From the NCBI RefSeq assembly GCF_000092025.1, contig NC_003062.2, positions 1,114,001-1,178,000 of the forward strand: DNA of 64,000 nt, given 5' to 3'. A model generated the notes under the pieces. It was not told the origin of the DNA. It searched no databases and worked only from the letters and a program-made list of their open reading frames with translations. The first letter of the stretch is position 1. Each line of letters begins with the position of its first letter. Below, in pieces: positions 29,255 through 41,124 of this stretch. Source of the DNA: Agrobacterium fabrum str. C58. Its GTDB lineage: Bacteria; Pseudomonadota; Alphaproteobacteria; Rhizobiales; Rhizobiaceae. A program made the position numbers and the translations under genes.

Positions 29255-30544
29255 TCAAGGATCGTTTTTCTCGGGCGGATCGGGCTCCGGTTCATCTTTT
29301 TTGGGGTGGTCGGCCTTTTGGGGCGGGGTGGGGGCGGCGAGCTTCTGGAAATAGGCGGATGTGCGCAATAGCGAACGGAACCGCCAGTTCCTCTCCTCGA
29401 CGGGAACACCTTCGCGCACCTGCAGCCGGTACAGCGTGTAGGCGATGAAAACGATCTGGATCGCGGCCGTATAGCTGAACAGTGCCTTCGGGCCGAACTG
29501 ATCGATCAGCAGCGAGGCGAGCAGCGGTCCGACCGTCGCGCCCACCGACCAGAAAAACAGCAGCCCGGCCGACATCATCGCATGTTCGCCTTCCCTGGCG
29601 TGATCGTTGCCATGCGCGGAACTCAGCGAATAGAGCGGCAGGGCAAAGGCGCCAAAAACGAAGACGCCGATGATGTTGCTCCACTCGTCGGTGCCGGCGA
29701 AGAAGGCGAGGAACAGGCCGACGATGACAGAGCCGGCGGTGGTGGCGAGAATGATGATGCGCCGGTCATAGCGATCGGAGTAGACGCCGAGCGGATATTG
29801 CAGCACCACGCCGCCGATGATGCCGGCACTCATGAAGGTGGCGATGGCGGTGACGGACATTCCGATCTGTTCGGCATAGATCGGCCCCATATTGCGAAAC
29901 GCCGCCATGCTGAGACCGACGGCCACGCAACCGACGACGGCAAGCGGCGAGATGCGCCAGACCGCGAACAGATTGAAGGGAATCTGCTTCGGCGGCGTGG
30001 GGTTGGATTTGTCGGCAATCGAGATTGGCACCAACGACAGCGTCAGTGCCATGGCGATCAGCGAAAACACCACGGGTCCATCAATGCCGGCGATGGGAAT
30101 TATATATTGGGCGAGCGTCACGGAACCGAGATCGACGAAACGATAGATCGACAGCGTGCGCGCACGGTTGGAATTCGTCACCTGCGCATTGATCCAGCTT
30201 TCGATCGCTGCAAAAAGACAGGCGACGGCAATGCCGATGACGAAGCGCATCAACATCCAGAACAGGGGATGGAGGACGAGCGGCATGGCAATTGAGGCGG
30301 CCGATGCGACCGCCGCCATCGTGGCGAAGGTTCTGATATGGCCGATCCGGCGCATGAGCTGCGTCACCGAAATGCAGCCGAGTGCGAATCCGATGCTATA
30401 GGCGGCGCTGATGAGGCCGATGGTGCTGGCCGAAAAGCCCTCGGAGAGGCCGCGCAGCGCGATATAGGTTCCCTGAAGACCGTTGCCGCCGATCAGAATG
30501 CCGGCGGTGACGAGAAGCGGGATAAGAGGTCTGATCTGGCTCAT
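29255..30544 (-). CDS. Major facilitator superfamily transporter (YcaD-like)
   Basis: 429 residues with 12 predicted helices. The loop 2-3 region is QLMRRIGHIRTF and the mirrored motif is GVYSDRYDRRIIIL. The C-terminal tail is charged and Pro-rich (PPQKADHPKKDEPEPDPP). Substrate unknown. It is divergent from aspS, with 180 nt between starts. Confidence 0.82.
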   Translation of the reverse strand: MSQIRPLIPLLVTAGILIGGNGLQGTYIALRGLSEGFSASTIGLISAAYSIGFALGCISVTQLMRRIGHIRTFATMAAVASAASIAMPLVLHPLFWMLMRFVIGIAVACLFAAIESWINAQVTNSNRARTLSIYRFVDLGSVTLAQYIIPIAGIDGPVVFSLIAMALTLSLVPISIADKSNPTPPKQIPFNLFAVWRISPLAVVGCVAVGLSMAAFRNMGPIYAEQIGMSVTAIATFMSAGIIGGVVLQYPLGVYSDRYDRRIIILATTAGSVIVGLFLAFFAGTDEWSNIIGVFVFGAFALPLYSLSSAHGNDHAREGEHAMMSAGLLFFWSVGATVGPLLASLLIDQFGPKALFSYTAAIQIVFIAYTLYRLQVREGVPVEERNWRFRSLLRTSAYFQKLAAPTPPQKADHPKKDEPEPDPPEKNDP

Positions 30545-30724
30545 TGCGGGCCGACTCGGTTTGGCGGGCTGGATTAGCCCTATCTAAAGCCAAGGCGGGC
30601 GAAAGGACAGGCGGAAGGCGACAATCTTGCGCTTTGCCTTGACAAATCAGGCTGGTCATGCGCTTTTCCGGCAAATTTCGACAGTGCCGCCTCTCTGGCC
30701 CACGACACGTTCCAGGATATAAAA

Positions 30725-32512
30725 ATGCATCGTTATCGCAGCCACACCTGTGCCGCTCTCCGCAAGTCCGACGTCGGCGAAACCGTTCGCCTTTCCGGTT
30801 GGGTTCATCGCGTGCGAGATCATGGCGGCGTTCTCTTCATCGACCTTCGCGACCATTACGGCATCACCCAGGTGGTGGCCGATCCTGATAGCCCGGCCTT
30901 CAAGGTTGCAGAAACCGTGCGCGGCGAATGGGTCATCCGCATCGACGGTCTAGTCAAGGCGCGTTCGGAAGACACCATCAACAAAGGCATGGCGACCGGC
31001 GAGATCGAGCTTTACGCGCAGGAGATCGAAGTTCTTGGTGTTGCCAAGGAACTGCCACTGCCGGTGTTCGGCGAGCCTGAATATCCCGAAGACGTCCGCC
31101 TGAAGTATCGCTTCCTCGACCTTCGCCGCGAAACCCTGCACAGGAACATCGTCAAGCGCACGCAGATCATCTCCTCCATGCGCAAGGGCATGGGCGATCT
31201 GGGCTTTGCCGAATATACGACGCCGATCCTCACTGCATCCTCGCCGGAAGGCGCGCGCGACTTCCTCGTGCCCTCGCGCATCCACGAAGGTCAGTTCTTC
31301 GCGCTGCCGCAGGCGCCGCAGCAGTACAAGCAGCTTCTGATGGTTGCCGGTTTCGACCGCTACTTCCAGATCGCCCCCTGCTTCCGCGATGAAGACCCGC
31401 GTGCCGACCGTCTGCCGGGCGAATTCTACCAGCTCGACGTCGAAATGAGCTTCGTGACCCAGGAAGATGTCTGGACCACGATGGAGCCGATGATGACGGC
31501 CGTGTTCGAACAGTTTGCCGAAGGCAAGCCGGTGACGAAACAGTGGCCGCGCATCCCCTATGACGAATCGATCCGTAAATACGGTTCCGACAAGCCGGAC
31601 CTGCGTAACCCGATCGTCATGGAAGCCGTGACTGAGCATTTCGACGGTTCGGGCTTCAAGGTCTTCGCCAACATGATCGCTTCCAACCCCAAGGTTCAGG
31701 TCTGGGCGATCCCCGCCAAGACCGGCGGTTCGCGCGCTTTCTGCGACCGCATGAACGCCTGGGCGCAGTCTCAGGGCCAACCCGGCCTCGGCTACATCTT
31801 CTGGAAGGAAGAAGAAGGCAAGGTTGCCGGTTCGGGTCCGCTTGCCAAGAACATCGGCGAAGAACGCACCGAGGCGCTGCGCCAGCAGCTCGGTCTCGAG
31901 GCGGGCGATGCCTGCTTCTTCGTTGCTGGTGATCCCGCCAAGTTCTACAAGTTCGCCGGCGAGGCGCGCACCCGCGCTGCCGACGAGTTGAACCTGATCG
32001 ACCGCGACCGCTTCGAAATGTGCTGGATCGTCGATTTCCCGTTCTTCGAATACAACGAAGAAGAAAAGAAGATCGATTTCGCCCACAACCCCTTCTCCAT
32101 GCCGCAGGGTGGAATGGAAGCGCTGGAAGGGCAGGACCCGCTCTCCATCAAGGCGTTCCAGTATGACGCGGTCTGCAACGGTTTTGAAATCGCTTCCGGC
32201 TCGATCCGTAACCAGTCGCCCGAGCTGATGGTCAAGGCTTTCGAAAAGGTTGGCCTCTCGCAGAGCGATGTGGAAGAGCGCTTCGGCGGTCTCTATCGTG
32301 CCTTCCAGTATGGCGCGCCTCCGCATGGCGGTTGCGCCTTCGGTATCGACCGTGTCGTCATGCTGCTGGTCGGTGCGAAGAACCTGCGCGAAATCACGCT
32401 GTTCCCGATGAACCAGCAGGCGCAGGACCTTCTGATGAATGCGCCGTCGCCGGCAACGCCAACACAGCTTCGCGAACTGGCGCTGCGCGTCGTTCCGTCC
32501 AAGAAGGACTGA
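30725..32512 (+). CDS. aspS: Aspartyl-tRNA synthetase
   Basis: 595 residues, bacterial type. It has an N-terminal OB anticodon-binding domain ([20 protein letters not shown]), class II motif 2 ([19 protein letters not shown]), the large bacterial GAD insertion and motif 3 ([16 protein letters not shown]). Alpha-proteobacterial AspRS is often non-discriminating, also charging tRNA-Asn for GatCAB; that cannot be judged here. The next gene starts 2 nt after its stop. Confidence 0.97.
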   Translation: MHRYRSHTCAALRKSDVGETVRLSGWVHRVRDHGGVLFIDLRDHYGITQVVADPDSPAFKVAETVRGEWVIRIDGLVKARSEDTINKGMATGEIELYAQEIEVLGVAKELPLPVFGEPEYPEDVRLKYRFLDLRRETLHRNIVKRTQIISSMRKGMGDLGFAEYTTPILTASSPEGARDFLVPSRIHEGQFFALPQAPQQYKQLLMVAGFDRYFQIAPCFRDEDPRADRLPGEFYQLDVEMSFVTQEDVWTTMEPMMTAVFEQFAEGKPVTKQWPRIPYDESIRKYGSDKPDLRNPIVMEAVTEHFDGSGFKVFANMIASNPKVQVWAIPAKTGGSRAFCDRMNAWAQSQGQPGLGYIFWKEEEGKVAGSGPLAKNIGEERTEALRQQLGLEAGDACFFVAGDPAKFYKFAGEARTRAADELNLIDRDRFEMCWIVDFPFFEYNEEEKKIDFAHNPFSMPQGGMEALEGQDPLSIKAFQYDAVCNGFEIASGSIRNQSPELMVKAFEKVGLSQSDVEERFGGLYRAFQYGAPPHGGCAFGIDRVVMLLVGAKNLREITLFPMNQQAQDLLMNAPSPATPTQLRELALRVVPSKKD

Positions 32513-32514
32513 TC

Positions 32515-32991
32515 ATGTTGAAGACGCTGCTCGACCGTGTTCGCGCAGCCTTCACCCGTGCATTGGCGGCCGCGCTTGCGGCCGCTTTTGCGTTCTGGGT
32601 CGCGCATCGGTGGCTCGGCCATCCGCAACCCGTCTTTGCCGCGATCAGCGCGCTGATCTGTCTGTCTCCCGGTATTCCAAGCCATGTCCGTCAGGGGCTT
32701 GGGCTGATGGTCGGCGTCACCGTCGGCATTCTTGTCGGGGAGGTCGCGCTTCTCGTTCCGCATGACTTCGCCGAAATCCGCTTGGCCTCGGCGACCTTCA
32801 TTGCCATGATCCTTGCCACCCTGTTCGGCCTGCCTGCCGTCGTCCCGATACAGGCTGGCGCTTCGGCCATGCTCGTCCTGCTGATGGGGCCGCAAATCGC
32901 CGGTTTTGTCCGGTTTGTCGACGTCATCGTCGGTGTGGCAGTCGGCGTCGTCGTTGCGCTGGTTTTTTTCCGCGAGCGTCTGAAACTCTAG
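32515..32991 (+). CDS. Small FUSC/aromatic-acid-exporter-type membrane protein
   Basis: 158 residues, about four to five helices, translated from the ATG 2 nt after aspS. VAHRWLGHPQPVFAAISALI and GLMVGVTVGILVG follow the FUSC pattern, but only the membrane half is present. It may act as an oligomer. Coupling to aspS appears positional. The 255-nt gap downstream holds no credible gene. Confidence 0.7.
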   Translation: MLKTLLDRVRAAFTRALAAALAAAFAFWVAHRWLGHPQPVFAAISALICLSPGIPSHVRQGLGLMVGVTVGILVGEVALLVPHDFAEIRLASATFIAMILATLFGLPAVVPIQAGASAMLVLLMGPQIAGFVRFVDVIVGVAVGVVVALVFFRERLKL

Positions 32992-33246
32992 CTCTGCGTA
33001 CGCTCATCGATTTGACCCCAAATCTCGCTACCATCGGGAGTGTCGAGTATAGCCTCTACGCTCATCCCGGCATCGCCACAATTTTACCGCGAGATTTGCA
33101 GAATTCCGCGAATAATCAGCCGAAATCCCATTCCAGTATAGGCGCTGTGTCCGCTTGGGCACGCAAAGCAACTCGATTTTAATTTGGGACGGCGCCAGCC
33201 AATCTTTTTCCGGTTCTGGCGCGATCATATTTAAGAGGATTTCCGA

Positions 33247-34689
33247 ATGGTACATGAGACGGACAAAGACCCGGCGCCGGCGGTCGGGCCGCTTGCTTCA
33301 GCCATGCCGCGCGGCAATTTTGCCGCCAGCCTGCGTTCACCCGGCGCGAAGTTTCTGATGATAGGTTTCATTTCGTTGGTTCTGCTGGTTCCGCTCTTGC
33401 TCGTCTGGGGGCTGACGGAAGAGCGCGCCTCGCGGGCGAGGGAGGTTTCCGCCCGGATCGCGAACGGGTGGGGCGGCGATCAGGTTGTGAACGGCCCTTA
33501 TCTCGCCGTACCCTTCGATGTCGAACGTCGCCGCGAGGTCGATGGCCGAACCATTGTGGACCGCACGACAGAGTGGGCGCTGGTCATGCCGGAAACGCTG
33601 CAGGTAACGGCCGACCTCAAGACCGAGGAAAAGAAGCTCTCGATCTACAGCTTGCCTGTCTATAACGGTGCTCTCGTGCTCAAGGGCCGCTTCGGACAGG
33701 GCGTCCTGCAAGATCTCGCCCGTTTTGCCGGCACACCGCGTCTCGACAATGCCATCCTCGTCCTCAGCATAGGGGATATTACCGGCATAAGATCGAGCGC
33801 CGGGGTTCGCATAAACGGCGGCGCAGTTTTGCCCTTCGATCCCGGCATGCGCGATATGTCCGTTATCGCAAGCCGCGCCCTCGAAAATAACTCCATAAGA
33901 TCAGATGCGGGCGTGCACAGGCAGATCGACAGGAACCTCATCGAGAGTGGCTTTGATTTCGATATCGCATTTTCGCTGAATGGTTCTGGCAGTTTCGCAG
34001 TTGCGCCGGCCGGCCAGACAACGAGCTTCACGGCAAAAGCCGACTGGCCGCATCCCGGTTTTGAAGGTTTGTTCCTGCCGGAGGTCAAAACGGTCACGGC
34101 TGCGGATTTCAACGCCAGCTGGACGATTCCCTATCTCGCAAGGGGAATAGATCGCGTGGTGGAGGGTCCGCGACTGCCGCTCTCCAACAGCCTGATGACG
34201 ATCAATCTCGTGGAACCGGTGAAGTTCTACCAGGTCATCGCCCGGACACTGAAATATTCCATCGGCTTCATCTCGCTTGTCTTCCTCGCCGTCTTCATTG
34301 TGGAACTCAAGGGCGGCAGCGTTGTGCACTGGATACAATATGTGCTGACGGGTCTGGCGCTCATCGTCTTCTATGTGCTGCTGCTCGCATTAGCCGAACA
34401 TACGGGTTTCACCGTTGCCTATGCCGCTGCCTCCTTTTCCACGGCGGCCCTGATTGCCTTTTATCTTGGCAGTGCCACCCGTAGTCGCAGAAACGGTCTT
34501 GCACTTTTCAGTGTTCTGGCGGTGGCCTACGGTGTGATGTATCTGGTTCTGAACGAAGACGAATATGCGCTGCTGGCGGGCGCGGTCATATCGTTTATCG
34601 CCATCGCTGCAACCATGTTTGCGACGCGCAAAGTCGATTGGTCTGGAGCCGGCACCGCCGCGAACAGCGAGTTCTCCAGCCGCACCTGA
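33247..34689 (+). CDS. creD: CreD-like inner-membrane protein
   Basis: 480 residues. One N-terminal helix ([20 protein letters not shown]) is followed by a long periplasmic region (residues ~55-330) with GPYLAVPF and [20 protein letters not shown]. Then comes a cluster of about six helices at the C-terminus ([19 protein letters not shown]...). This is the CreD layout. Family members influence envelope integrity and beta-lactam or colicin tolerance. No CreBC regulators are adjacent. A terminator follows. Confidence 0.85.
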   Translation: MVHETDKDPAPAVGPLASAMPRGNFAASLRSPGAKFLMIGFISLVLLVPLLLVWGLTEERASRAREVSARIANGWGGDQVVNGPYLAVPFDVERRREVDGRTIVDRTTEWALVMPETLQVTADLKTEEKKLSIYSLPVYNGALVLKGRFGQGVLQDLARFAGTPRLDNAILVLSIGDITGIRSSAGVRINGGAVLPFDPGMRDMSVIASRALENNSIRSDAGVHRQIDRNLIESGFDFDIAFSLNGSGSFAVAPAGQTTSFTAKADWPHPGFEGLFLPEVKTVTAADFNASWTIPYLARGIDRVVEGPRLPLSNSLMTINLVEPVKFYQVIARTLKYSIGFISLVFLAVFIVELKGGSVVHWIQYVLTGLALIVFYVLLLALAEHTGFTVAYAAASFSTAALIAFYLGSATRSRRNGLALFSVLAVAYGVMYLVLNEDEYALLAGAVISFIAIAATMFATRKVDWSGAGTAANSEFSSRT

Positions 34690-34709
34690 CGCGAGACCGC
34701 ATGGTCTGA

Positions 34710-34744
34710 AAAGCGGGCTGCTTAACTTGCGGCCCGCTTTTTTG
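34710..34744 (+). terminator. Rho-independent terminator after creD
   Basis: The 9-bp stem AAAGCGGGC / GCCCGCTTT is followed by T residues, 20 nt past the creD stop and before the SulP gene. Confidence 0.88.
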
Positions 34745-34897
34745 CTGTTTATAGGTGGATTACTCACCACGGACCCGGTGAAATCCCGGGTGGCTCTTCT
34801 GGCCGCCGATCCGCCAGACAACGCAAAGCACCGACATTCCTTTTTAATCTACCGGACACGGCTCCGGCCGGTGCGTCATTCTTTGCGAAAAAATCAG

Positions 34898-36379
34898 ATG
34901 AACAGATTTCAGACTTACAGACGTGAGTGGTTTTCCAATATTCGCGGCGATGTGCTTTCCGGCATCGTCGTGGCACTCGCCCTCATTCCCGAAGCCATCG
35001 GCTTTTCCGTCATTGCCGGTGTCGATCCGAAAGTGGGGCTGTTTGCCTCCTTCGCCATCGCCTGCGTTTCCGCCTTCACCGGAGGGCGGCCCGGCATGAT
35101 TTCGGCGGCAACCGCAGCGACAGCCGTGCTGATGGTCACGCTCGTCAAGGAACATGGCCTGCAATATCTCTTTGCCGCCACCATCCTCATGGGTGTGTTA
35201 CAGATCGCGGCAGGTTTTGCGAAACTCGGCCGGGTGATGCGCTTTGTGTCGCGCTCGGTGATGACCGGTTTCGTCAATGCATTGGCGATCCTCATCTTCA
35301 TGGCGCAATTGCCCGAACTGATCGGCGTGCCGGTTGAAACCTATGTCATGATCGCGGCCGGTCTTGCGATCATCTATCTCTTTCCGCTGGTGACGAAGAT
35401 CATCCCGTCACCGCTGGTCGCCATCGTCGCCCTGACCTGCGTGGCGGTTTTCTCTGGCATGGACATCCGCACGGTCGGCGATCTCGGCGAGTTGCCCTCG
35501 ACGCTGCCGATCTTTGCCCTGCCGCAGGTGCCGCTGACCTTCGAGACGTTGCAGATCATCTTTCCCTATTCGATTGCACTGGCTGCTGTCGGCCTGCTGG
35601 AATCGCTGCTGACGGCACAGATCGTCGACGACATGACGGATACGGGCAGCAACAAGAGCCAGGAATGTATCGGGCAGGGGACCAGCAACATCGCGTCGGC
35701 TCTCATCGGCGGCATGGGTGGCTGCGCCATGATCGGCCAGTCCGTCATCAATGTTCGCTCCGGTGGCAGGGGCCGCTTGTCCACCTTCGTGGCGGGCGCT
35801 TTCCTGCTGTTCCTCATTCTGGTGCTGGACGATCTCGTGCGCATCATTCCCATGGCAGCGCTGGTGGCTGTCATGATCATGGTCTCCATCGGCACCTTCT
35901 CGTGGCGCTCCATCCTCGATCTCACCCGAAACCCGCCATCATCGAGCATTGTCATGCTGGTAACAGTCGGCACGGTGCTCGCAACGCATGACCTTGCAAA
36001 GGGCGTGCTGGCCGGCGTCCTTCTCTCCGGTGTGTTTTTTGCGGGCAAGGTTTCAAAGCTTTTCCACGTCCGGCCGGAGCTTTCAGCCGATGGCCGGGAG
36101 CGGATCTATCGCGTCGACGGCCAGATTTTCTTCGCGTCGACGGAAAGCTTTATCGCCGCCTTCGATTTTGCAGAAGAGGTGGAGGCGGTGACGATCGACG
36201 TTACGCAGGCGCATCTGTGGGATATTTCGGCGGTTGGCGCGCTGGACAAGGTGGTCCTGAAGTTCCGCAAGACCGGCAAAAGGGTCGAGGTCATCGGCGT
36301 CAATGAGGCGAGCGCCCATATGATCGACCGTTTCGCCCTGCACGACAAGCCGGACGCGGCGGCAGCGCCGTTGCACTGA
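34898..36379 (+). CDS. SulP-family anion transporter with STAS domain
   Basis: 493 residues from the ATG at 34898 ([20 protein letters not shown]); the longer frame from 34565 runs through creD and its terminator and is rejected. The SulP core has [17 protein letters not shown] near the N-terminus and about 12-14 helices. A C-terminal STAS domain (residues ~395-480; [37 protein letters not shown]) follows. It may carry sulfate, bicarbonate or another anion. Confidence 0.9.
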   Translation: MNRFQTYRREWFSNIRGDVLSGIVVALALIPEAIGFSVIAGVDPKVGLFASFAIACVSAFTGGRPGMISAATAATAVLMVTLVKEHGLQYLFAATILMGVLQIAAGFAKLGRVMRFVSRSVMTGFVNALAILIFMAQLPELIGVPVETYVMIAAGLAIIYLFPLVTKIIPSPLVAIVALTCVAVFSGMDIRTVGDLGELPSTLPIFALPQVPLTFETLQIIFPYSIALAAVGLLESLLTAQIVDDMTDTGSNKSQECIGQGTSNIASALIGGMGGCAMIGQSVINVRSGGRGRLSTFVAGAFLLFLILVLDDLVRIIPMAALVAVMIMVSIGTFSWRSILDLTRNPPSSSIVMLVTVGTVLATHDLAKGVLAGVLLSGVFFAGKVSKLFHVRPELSADGRERIYRVDGQIFFASTESFIAAFDFAEEVEAVTIDVTQAHLWDISAVGALDKVVLKFRKTGKRVEVIGVNEASAHMIDRFALHDKPDAAAAPLH

Positions 36380-36386
36380 GTAGAAA

Positions 36387-36413
36387 AAAGCCCCGGTCTT
36401 AAACCGGGGCTTT
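36387..36413. terminator. Bidirectional terminator between SulP and the 36420 gene
   Basis: An 11-bp stem AAAGCCCCGGT / ACCGGGGCTTT has A-rich sequence on one side and T on the other, placed between two convergent genes. Confidence 0.88.
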
Positions 36414-36419
36414 GTCGTC

Positions 36420-37610
36420 CTATTCGTTTGCCGTCACCGTCACGCCGAGCATTTTCGGCAGGGTGTTCGGCGCACCCATCGCAGCGCCCATGATCATCGG
36501 GAACGGAACCGGCTTTTCCGGCTCGGCCGTGATCGAGAAGTTCTTCGGGTTGTCGATATAGGCGTTGATGGCCGTCGACACCATGTTCTGCAATTCCGGA
36601 ACGTTGAGCGAGGCCATCATGATCGGCGCCATGCCCTTGATGGTCTGGGCAAGCTGGTCGCCCGTCATGCCCTGCTGGCTTGCCGCATAGTCGATGGCGC
36701 GCTTGGTGATGCTGGCGTCTTCGAAGCTGATTTCAGCGTTGACGAAGGACAGCTGCTGCATCAGGCCGAGCATGGCAAGGCTTGCCGCCTGGTCCGCCTG
36801 TTCCTTGTTCGGGTTTGCCGCCTGTGCCTTCACCGTCTCCTGCATCGACTTGATGAAGGCGAGCGTGTAGCCGGAGAAACCGAACGACATGTTGAGGCGA
36901 CCGACGTCATCGAGGTCGATGGCGTATTCCTCGACATCAACAGTGCCGGAAGCGACTTCCCAGCTGCCGCTCATGGTCATGTCGCCGGAAAGCGCCTGCA
37001 GCTTCAGCTTTTCAATGGCATCCTTGGTCGCCGGGTCGGTGACTTCGCTGAGATCGGCCTTGAAGCCGGATGCGTCGAGTTCGAAACCGATCGAGTTCTT
37101 ATCGTCGCTGACGGACATCGTCGCGCTGGTTTCCTCAAGCGAGAAAGCCTGCTTGCCGTCGACGGAAACGGAGATCGGGCCGCTATGGGCTTCATCATAG
37201 AACATCAGTGCATCGACGTTGCCCGTGGTCGCATCGGCCGGGATGACGAGACCGGACATGTAAATGTCGCTCGCCTTGATTTCTACCTTTTCCTGCTTGT
37301 AGTCGATGTTGTCGAAGCGGGCGTTCTTGATCTTGTAACCGCCGTTGTTTTCCTCGACGCCTTCAAGCGTGATATTGCCAACCGGGATCTTTTTGGCCGG
37401 ATCGGCGGCCGCGTTGAAGGTCACGCCGTTCAGCGTCACCGTGTCGCCGTTGACGGCGACGGAGCCGGCGGCGATCTCGCCGCCCTGTGCGGCATAAGCT
37501 GCATTGATCTTCTTCAGCACATCACCGCCATCCAGCGCAAAAGCCGGCGCCGAAAGCGTAAGAAGCGCGGCACTCGCGAAAAGAACCTGCCGGGTGGATT
37601 TCAGTCTCAT
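36420..37610 (-). CDS. Secreted protein of unknown function
   Basis: 396 residues. The signal peptide is MRLKSTRQVLFASAALLTLS, with cleavage near APAFA-LDG. The rest is soluble, poor in Cys, with beta-rich repeats (VNGDTVTLNGVTF, IKNARFDNIDYKQEKVEI) and a later helical segment. I do not recognise the family; a periplasmic or surface role is likely. It is convergent with the SulP gene and divergent from parC. Confidence 0.7.
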   Translation of the reverse strand: MRLKSTRQVLFASAALLTLSAPAFALDGGDVLKKINAAYAAQGGEIAAGSVAVNGDTVTLNGVTFNAAADPAKKIPVGNITLEGVEENNGGYKIKNARFDNIDYKQEKVEIKASDIYMSGLVIPADATTGNVDALMFYDEAHSGPISVSVDGKQAFSLEETSATMSVSDDKNSIGFELDASGFKADLSEVTDPATKDAIEKLKLQALSGDMTMSGSWEVASGTVDVEEYAIDLDDVGRLNMSFGFSGYTLAFIKSMQETVKAQAANPNKEQADQAASLAMLGLMQQLSFVNAEISFEDASITKRAIDYAASQQGMTGDQLAQTIKGMAPIMMASLNVPELQNMVSTAINAYIDNPKNFSITAEPEKPVPFPMIMGAAMGAPNTLPKMLGVTVTANE

Positions 37611-37839
37611 GATGTTTCTTCCCTCAACGTACGGATGTGCACCGTGTCAGAATGCTAATGGTGATACTTATATTCACGATTATTCAAAGGTCTACAGAAT
37701 TTAGATCGATTCCCATGACGGCGGCATTGCGGCATTTACAACGCGGTTAACAAAAAACCTTGCTTGGCATGTGTTTTCATCCACAGCGCAGACCCCTTGG
37801 TTTCTTGCCGGTTATCGGCATTTCCGCTAGTCAAGCACC

Positions 37840-40092
37840 ATGGGAAAAGATCTTGTACCTCCGTCCGGCGGAGACGATAACATTCATCCGGTCGATTTGA
37901 AGGCGGCGCTTGAAGAGCGCTACCTCGCTTATGCCTTGTCCACGATCATGCATCGTGCGCTGCCGGATGTGCGCGACGGCCTGAAGCCGGTGCACCGCCG
38001 CATCATTCACGCCATGAGTGAAATGGGTATTCGTCCCAACTCGGCCTTCAAGAAATGCGCGCGTATCGTCGGCGATGTGATCGGTAAGTTCCACCCGCAT
38101 GGCGACCAGTCGGTCTATGATGCGCTGGTGCGTCTCGCGCAGGATTTCTCGCAGCGTTATCCGATTGTCGACGGGCAGGGCAACTTCGGCAACATCGATG
38201 GCGACGGCGCCGCCGCCTATCGTTACACCGAAGCGCGCATGACCGATGTGGCGGCACTGCTGCTGGAAGGCATCGGCGAGGACGCGGTGGATTTCCGCGC
38301 CACCTATAATGAGGAAGACGAAGAACCGGTGGTCCTGCCGGGCGCTTTCCCGAACCTCCTGGCAAACGGTGCCTCTGGTATTGCCGTGGGCATGGCGACA
38401 TCGATCCCGCCGCACAATGCCCACGAACTTTGCGACGCCGCGCTGCATCTCATCAAGCACCCCGATGCGACGGTGGAAAAGCTGGTGGAGTTCATTCCTG
38501 GCCCCGACCTGCCAACCGGTGGCGTGATCATCGAAAGCCGCGAGAATATTCTCGATGCCTATAAAACGGGCCGCGGCGGTTTCCGCGTGCGCGCCAAATG
38601 GGAAACGGAAGATCTCGGCCGTGGCGGCTACCAGATCGTCATCACCGAAATTCCCTTCCAGGTGCAGAAATCGCGGCTGATCGAAAAGATCGCCGAGCTG
38701 CTGATCGCCCGCAAGCTGCCTTTGCTCGAAGACGTCAGAGACGAATCCGCCGAAGACGTGCGTATCGTTCTGGTGCCGAAAAACCGCACCGTCGACGCGA
38801 CGCTGCTGATGGAATCGCTGTTCCGCCTGTCCGATCTCGAAAGCCGCCTGCCGCTCAACATGAATGTGCTGTCGCTTGGCAAGGTGCCGAAGGTCATGGC
38901 GCTGAACGAGGTACTGAGCGAGTGGCTGGCGCACCGCAAGGACGTGCTGGTCCGCCGCTCCCGCCACCGTCTGGCAGCTATCGACCGCAGGCTCGAAATT
39001 CTGGGCGGCTTACTTATTGCCTACCTCAATCTCGACGAGGTGATCCGCATCATCCGCGAGGAGGACGAGCCGAAACAGGTGATGATGGCCAGGTGGTCGC
39101 TCACCGACAATCAGGCCGAAGCCATCCTCAACATGCGGTTGCGCAATCTGCGCAAGCTCGAGGAATTCGAGATCCGCAAGGAACACGACGACCTCAGCAA
39201 GGAAAAGTCAGAGATCGAAGGGCTGCTCGCCTCCGATGACAAGCAGTGGCAGACAGTCGCCTGGGAAATCGGCGAGGTCAAAAAGAAATACGCCAAGGCA
39301 ACCGAAATCGGCCGCCGCCGCACGCAGTTCGCGGATGCGCCGGATGCTGACATCGAGGCCATCCAGCAGGCGATGATCGAAAAGGAACCGGTCACCATCG
39401 TCATCTCGCAGAAGGGCTGGATCAGGGCGCTGAAGGGGCACATGTCCGACACGTCGGCCCTGACCTTCAAGGAAGGCGACGGACCGAAGCTCGCCTTCCC
39501 GGCGCAGACCACCGACAAGCTGTTGCTGCTGACGACAGGCGGCAAGGCCTATACGCTCGGCGCCGACAAGCTGCCGGGCGGGCGTGGCCATGGCGAGCCG
39601 ATCCGCATCATGGTCGATATGGAGAACGATCAGGATATCCTGACAGCCTTCGTACACGATCCGTCGCGCAAGCTGCTGCTGGTCTCGACTGGCGGCAACG
39701 GCTTCATCGTCGCCGAAAGCGAAATGATCGCGAATACCCGCAAGGGCAAGCAGATCATGAACGTCTCGATGCCCGATGAAGCAAAGCTCGCGGTGCCGGT
39801 GACGGGCGACCATGTCGCCGTCGTTGGCGAGAACCGCAAGCTGCTTGCCTTCCCGTTGTCGCAGGTGCCGGAAATGTCACGCGGCAAGGGCGTGCGCCTG
39901 CAACGCTACAAGGATGGCGGCGTGGTGGACGTGAAGTGCTTTGCGCTGGCGGATGGCCTCAGCTGGTCCGATACGGCCGGCCGCGCTTTCACCAAGGTCG
40001 GCGAAGAGTTGCGTGAATGGCTGGCTGACCGCGCAACGGTGGGCCGCACCGTGCCGAAGGGCTTTCCGCGCAGCGGGAAGTTTGGCGGGTGA
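37840..40092 (+). CDS. parC: DNA topoisomerase IV subunit A
   Basis: 750 residues, ParC length rather than GyrA. The breakage-reunion domain has the quinolone-pocket helix ([20 protein letters not shown]) and the catalytic Tyr in [10 protein letters not shown]. The C-terminal beta-pinwheel is shorter than in GyrA and lacks a clear GyrA box. It decatenates daughter chromosomes with ParE. It is preceded by a 229-nt spacer without a gene. Confidence 0.96.
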   Translation: MGKDLVPPSGGDDNIHPVDLKAALEERYLAYALSTIMHRALPDVRDGLKPVHRRIIHAMSEMGIRPNSAFKKCARIVGDVIGKFHPHGDQSVYDALVRLAQDFSQRYPIVDGQGNFGNIDGDGAAAYRYTEARMTDVAALLLEGIGEDAVDFRATYNEEDEEPVVLPGAFPNLLANGASGIAVGMATSIPPHNAHELCDAALHLIKHPDATVEKLVEFIPGPDLPTGGVIIESRENILDAYKTGRGGFRVRAKWETEDLGRGGYQIVITEIPFQVQKSRLIEKIAELLIARKLPLLEDVRDESAEDVRIVLVPKNRTVDATLLMESLFRLSDLESRLPLNMNVLSLGKVPKVMALNEVLSEWLAHRKDVLVRRSRHRLAAIDRRLEILGGLLIAYLNLDEVIRIIREEDEPKQVMMARWSLTDNQAEAILNMRLRNLRKLEEFEIRKEHDDLSKEKSEIEGLLASDDKQWQTVAWEIGEVKKKYAKATEIGRRRTQFADAPDADIEAIQQAMIEKEPVTIVISQKGWIRALKGHMSDTSALTFKEGDGPKLAFPAQTTDKLLLLTTGGKAYTLGADKLPGGRGHGEPIRIMVDMENDQDILTAFVHDPSRKLLLVSTGGNGFIVAESEMIANTRKGKQIMNVSMPDEAKLAVPVTGDHVAVVGENRKLLAFPLSQVPEMSRGKGVRLQRYKDGGVVDVKCFALADGLSWSDTAGRAFTKVGEELREWLADRATVGRTVPKGFPRSGKFGG

Positions 40093-40102
40093 AATTTGAG
40101 CT

Positions 40103-40128
40103 GCGTCCCGGGAGATCATTCGGGACGT
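40103..40128 (+). terminator. Weak hairpin after parC
   Basis: The 8-bp stem GCGTCCCG / CGGGACGT (one G-U pair) has a 10-nt loop and a short, mixed T-rich tail. It lies between convergent genes parC and bpt. Confidence 0.5.
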
Positions 40129-40188
40129 CTTTCATAGCGCCTGTCTCGCTATTCCAACTGAGTATTTTGTTTCAGGGCTACGCGACGC

Positions 40189-40947
40189 TTATTCTTCTTT
40201 GGGAGAGTAAATCTCCCACCCGCGCGGCGTCAGATGCTCCTGCGGATGGTAGCGGGTCTTGTAACCCATCTTTTCCGAACCATCGACCCAGTAGCCGAGA
40301 TAGACGTGCGGCAGGCCGAGGGCGCGGGTGCGGGTGATGTGATCGATGATCATGAAGGTGCCGAGCGACCGTTTTTCGAGCTCAGGATTGAAGAAGGAAT
40401 AGACCATCGACAGGCCGTCGCTCATCACGTCGCTCAGCGCCACGGCCAGAAGCTCGCCACGCTTGCTGGAATCGATGCCGGAGCCGGGTTCGCGCACGCG
40501 ATATTCGATGATGCGGGTGTTCACATGCGTGTCTTCCACCATGATCGCATAGTCCAGCGCCGACATGTCGGACATGCCGCCGGACTGGTGGCGGTGGTCG
40601 AGGTAGCGGCGGAAGAGGGCGAATTGTTCGGTGGAGGGTTCGGCAGCATGAACCGTGGCGACGACATCGCTGTTGGCGGCAAGAACGCGCCGCATCGATT
40701 TCGTCGGCTGGAACTGTTCGGTCAGGATGCGAACGGAAACGCAGGCGCGGCAGGTTTCGCAGGCCGGGCGATAGGCGATGTTCTGTGAGCGCCTGAAACC
40801 GCCCTGGGTCAGAAGGTCGTTCATTTCCGGGGCGCGCGGGCCAACGAGATGGGTAAAGACCTTCCGCTCCATCTGGTTCGGCAGATAGGGGCAGGTGGCT
40901 GGCGCCGTAAGATAGAATTGAGGAGAGGGCGTCGCCTGCGTGTTCAT
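40189..40947 (-). CDS. bpt: Aspartate/glutamate leucyltransferase (N-end rule, Bpt/Ate type)
   Basis: 252 residues from the ATG at 40947. Family motifs are [16 protein letters not shown] near the N-terminus, the conserved Cys set [15 protein letters not shown], and [18 protein letters not shown] near the end. It transfers an aminoacyl group from tRNA to N-terminal Asp/Glu, marking proteins for ClpS-ClpAP. Many databases label this type arginyltransferase; the size fits the bacterial Bpt group. Confidence 0.92.
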   Translation of the reverse strand: MNTQATPSPQFYLTAPATCPYLPNQMERKVFTHLVGPRAPEMNDLLTQGGFRRSQNIAYRPACETCRACVSVRILTEQFQPTKSMRRVLAANSDVVATVHAAEPSTEQFALFRRYLDHRHQSGGMSDMSALDYAIMVEDTHVNTRIIEYRVREPGSGIDSSKRGELLAVALSDVMSDGLSMVYSFFNPELEKRSLGTFMIIDHITRTRALGLPHVYLGYWVDGSEKMGYKTRYHPQEHLTPRGWEIYSPKEE

Positions 40948-41124
40948 CGAACCGTGATCGCCTCCTGCGTCAGTTATGAAAGCGCGCCGCGATTTCACGG
41001 GGCCGGCGGCGGCGCTTCAAGCGACATGTATAATGTCACAGAATGGCAAAATGACGGAAAACGTCAACTGCGGGATGAGCTATTGGACGGGTAGAAAGCC
41101 ACGTTTGCGTGGCTTTCCCCGATA

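Noticed and set aside
34565..34897. A longer N-terminus for the SulP transporter
   Set aside because: The extension runs through the creD 3' end and its terminator and has no SulP similarity; the ATG at 34898 gives a normal N-terminus.
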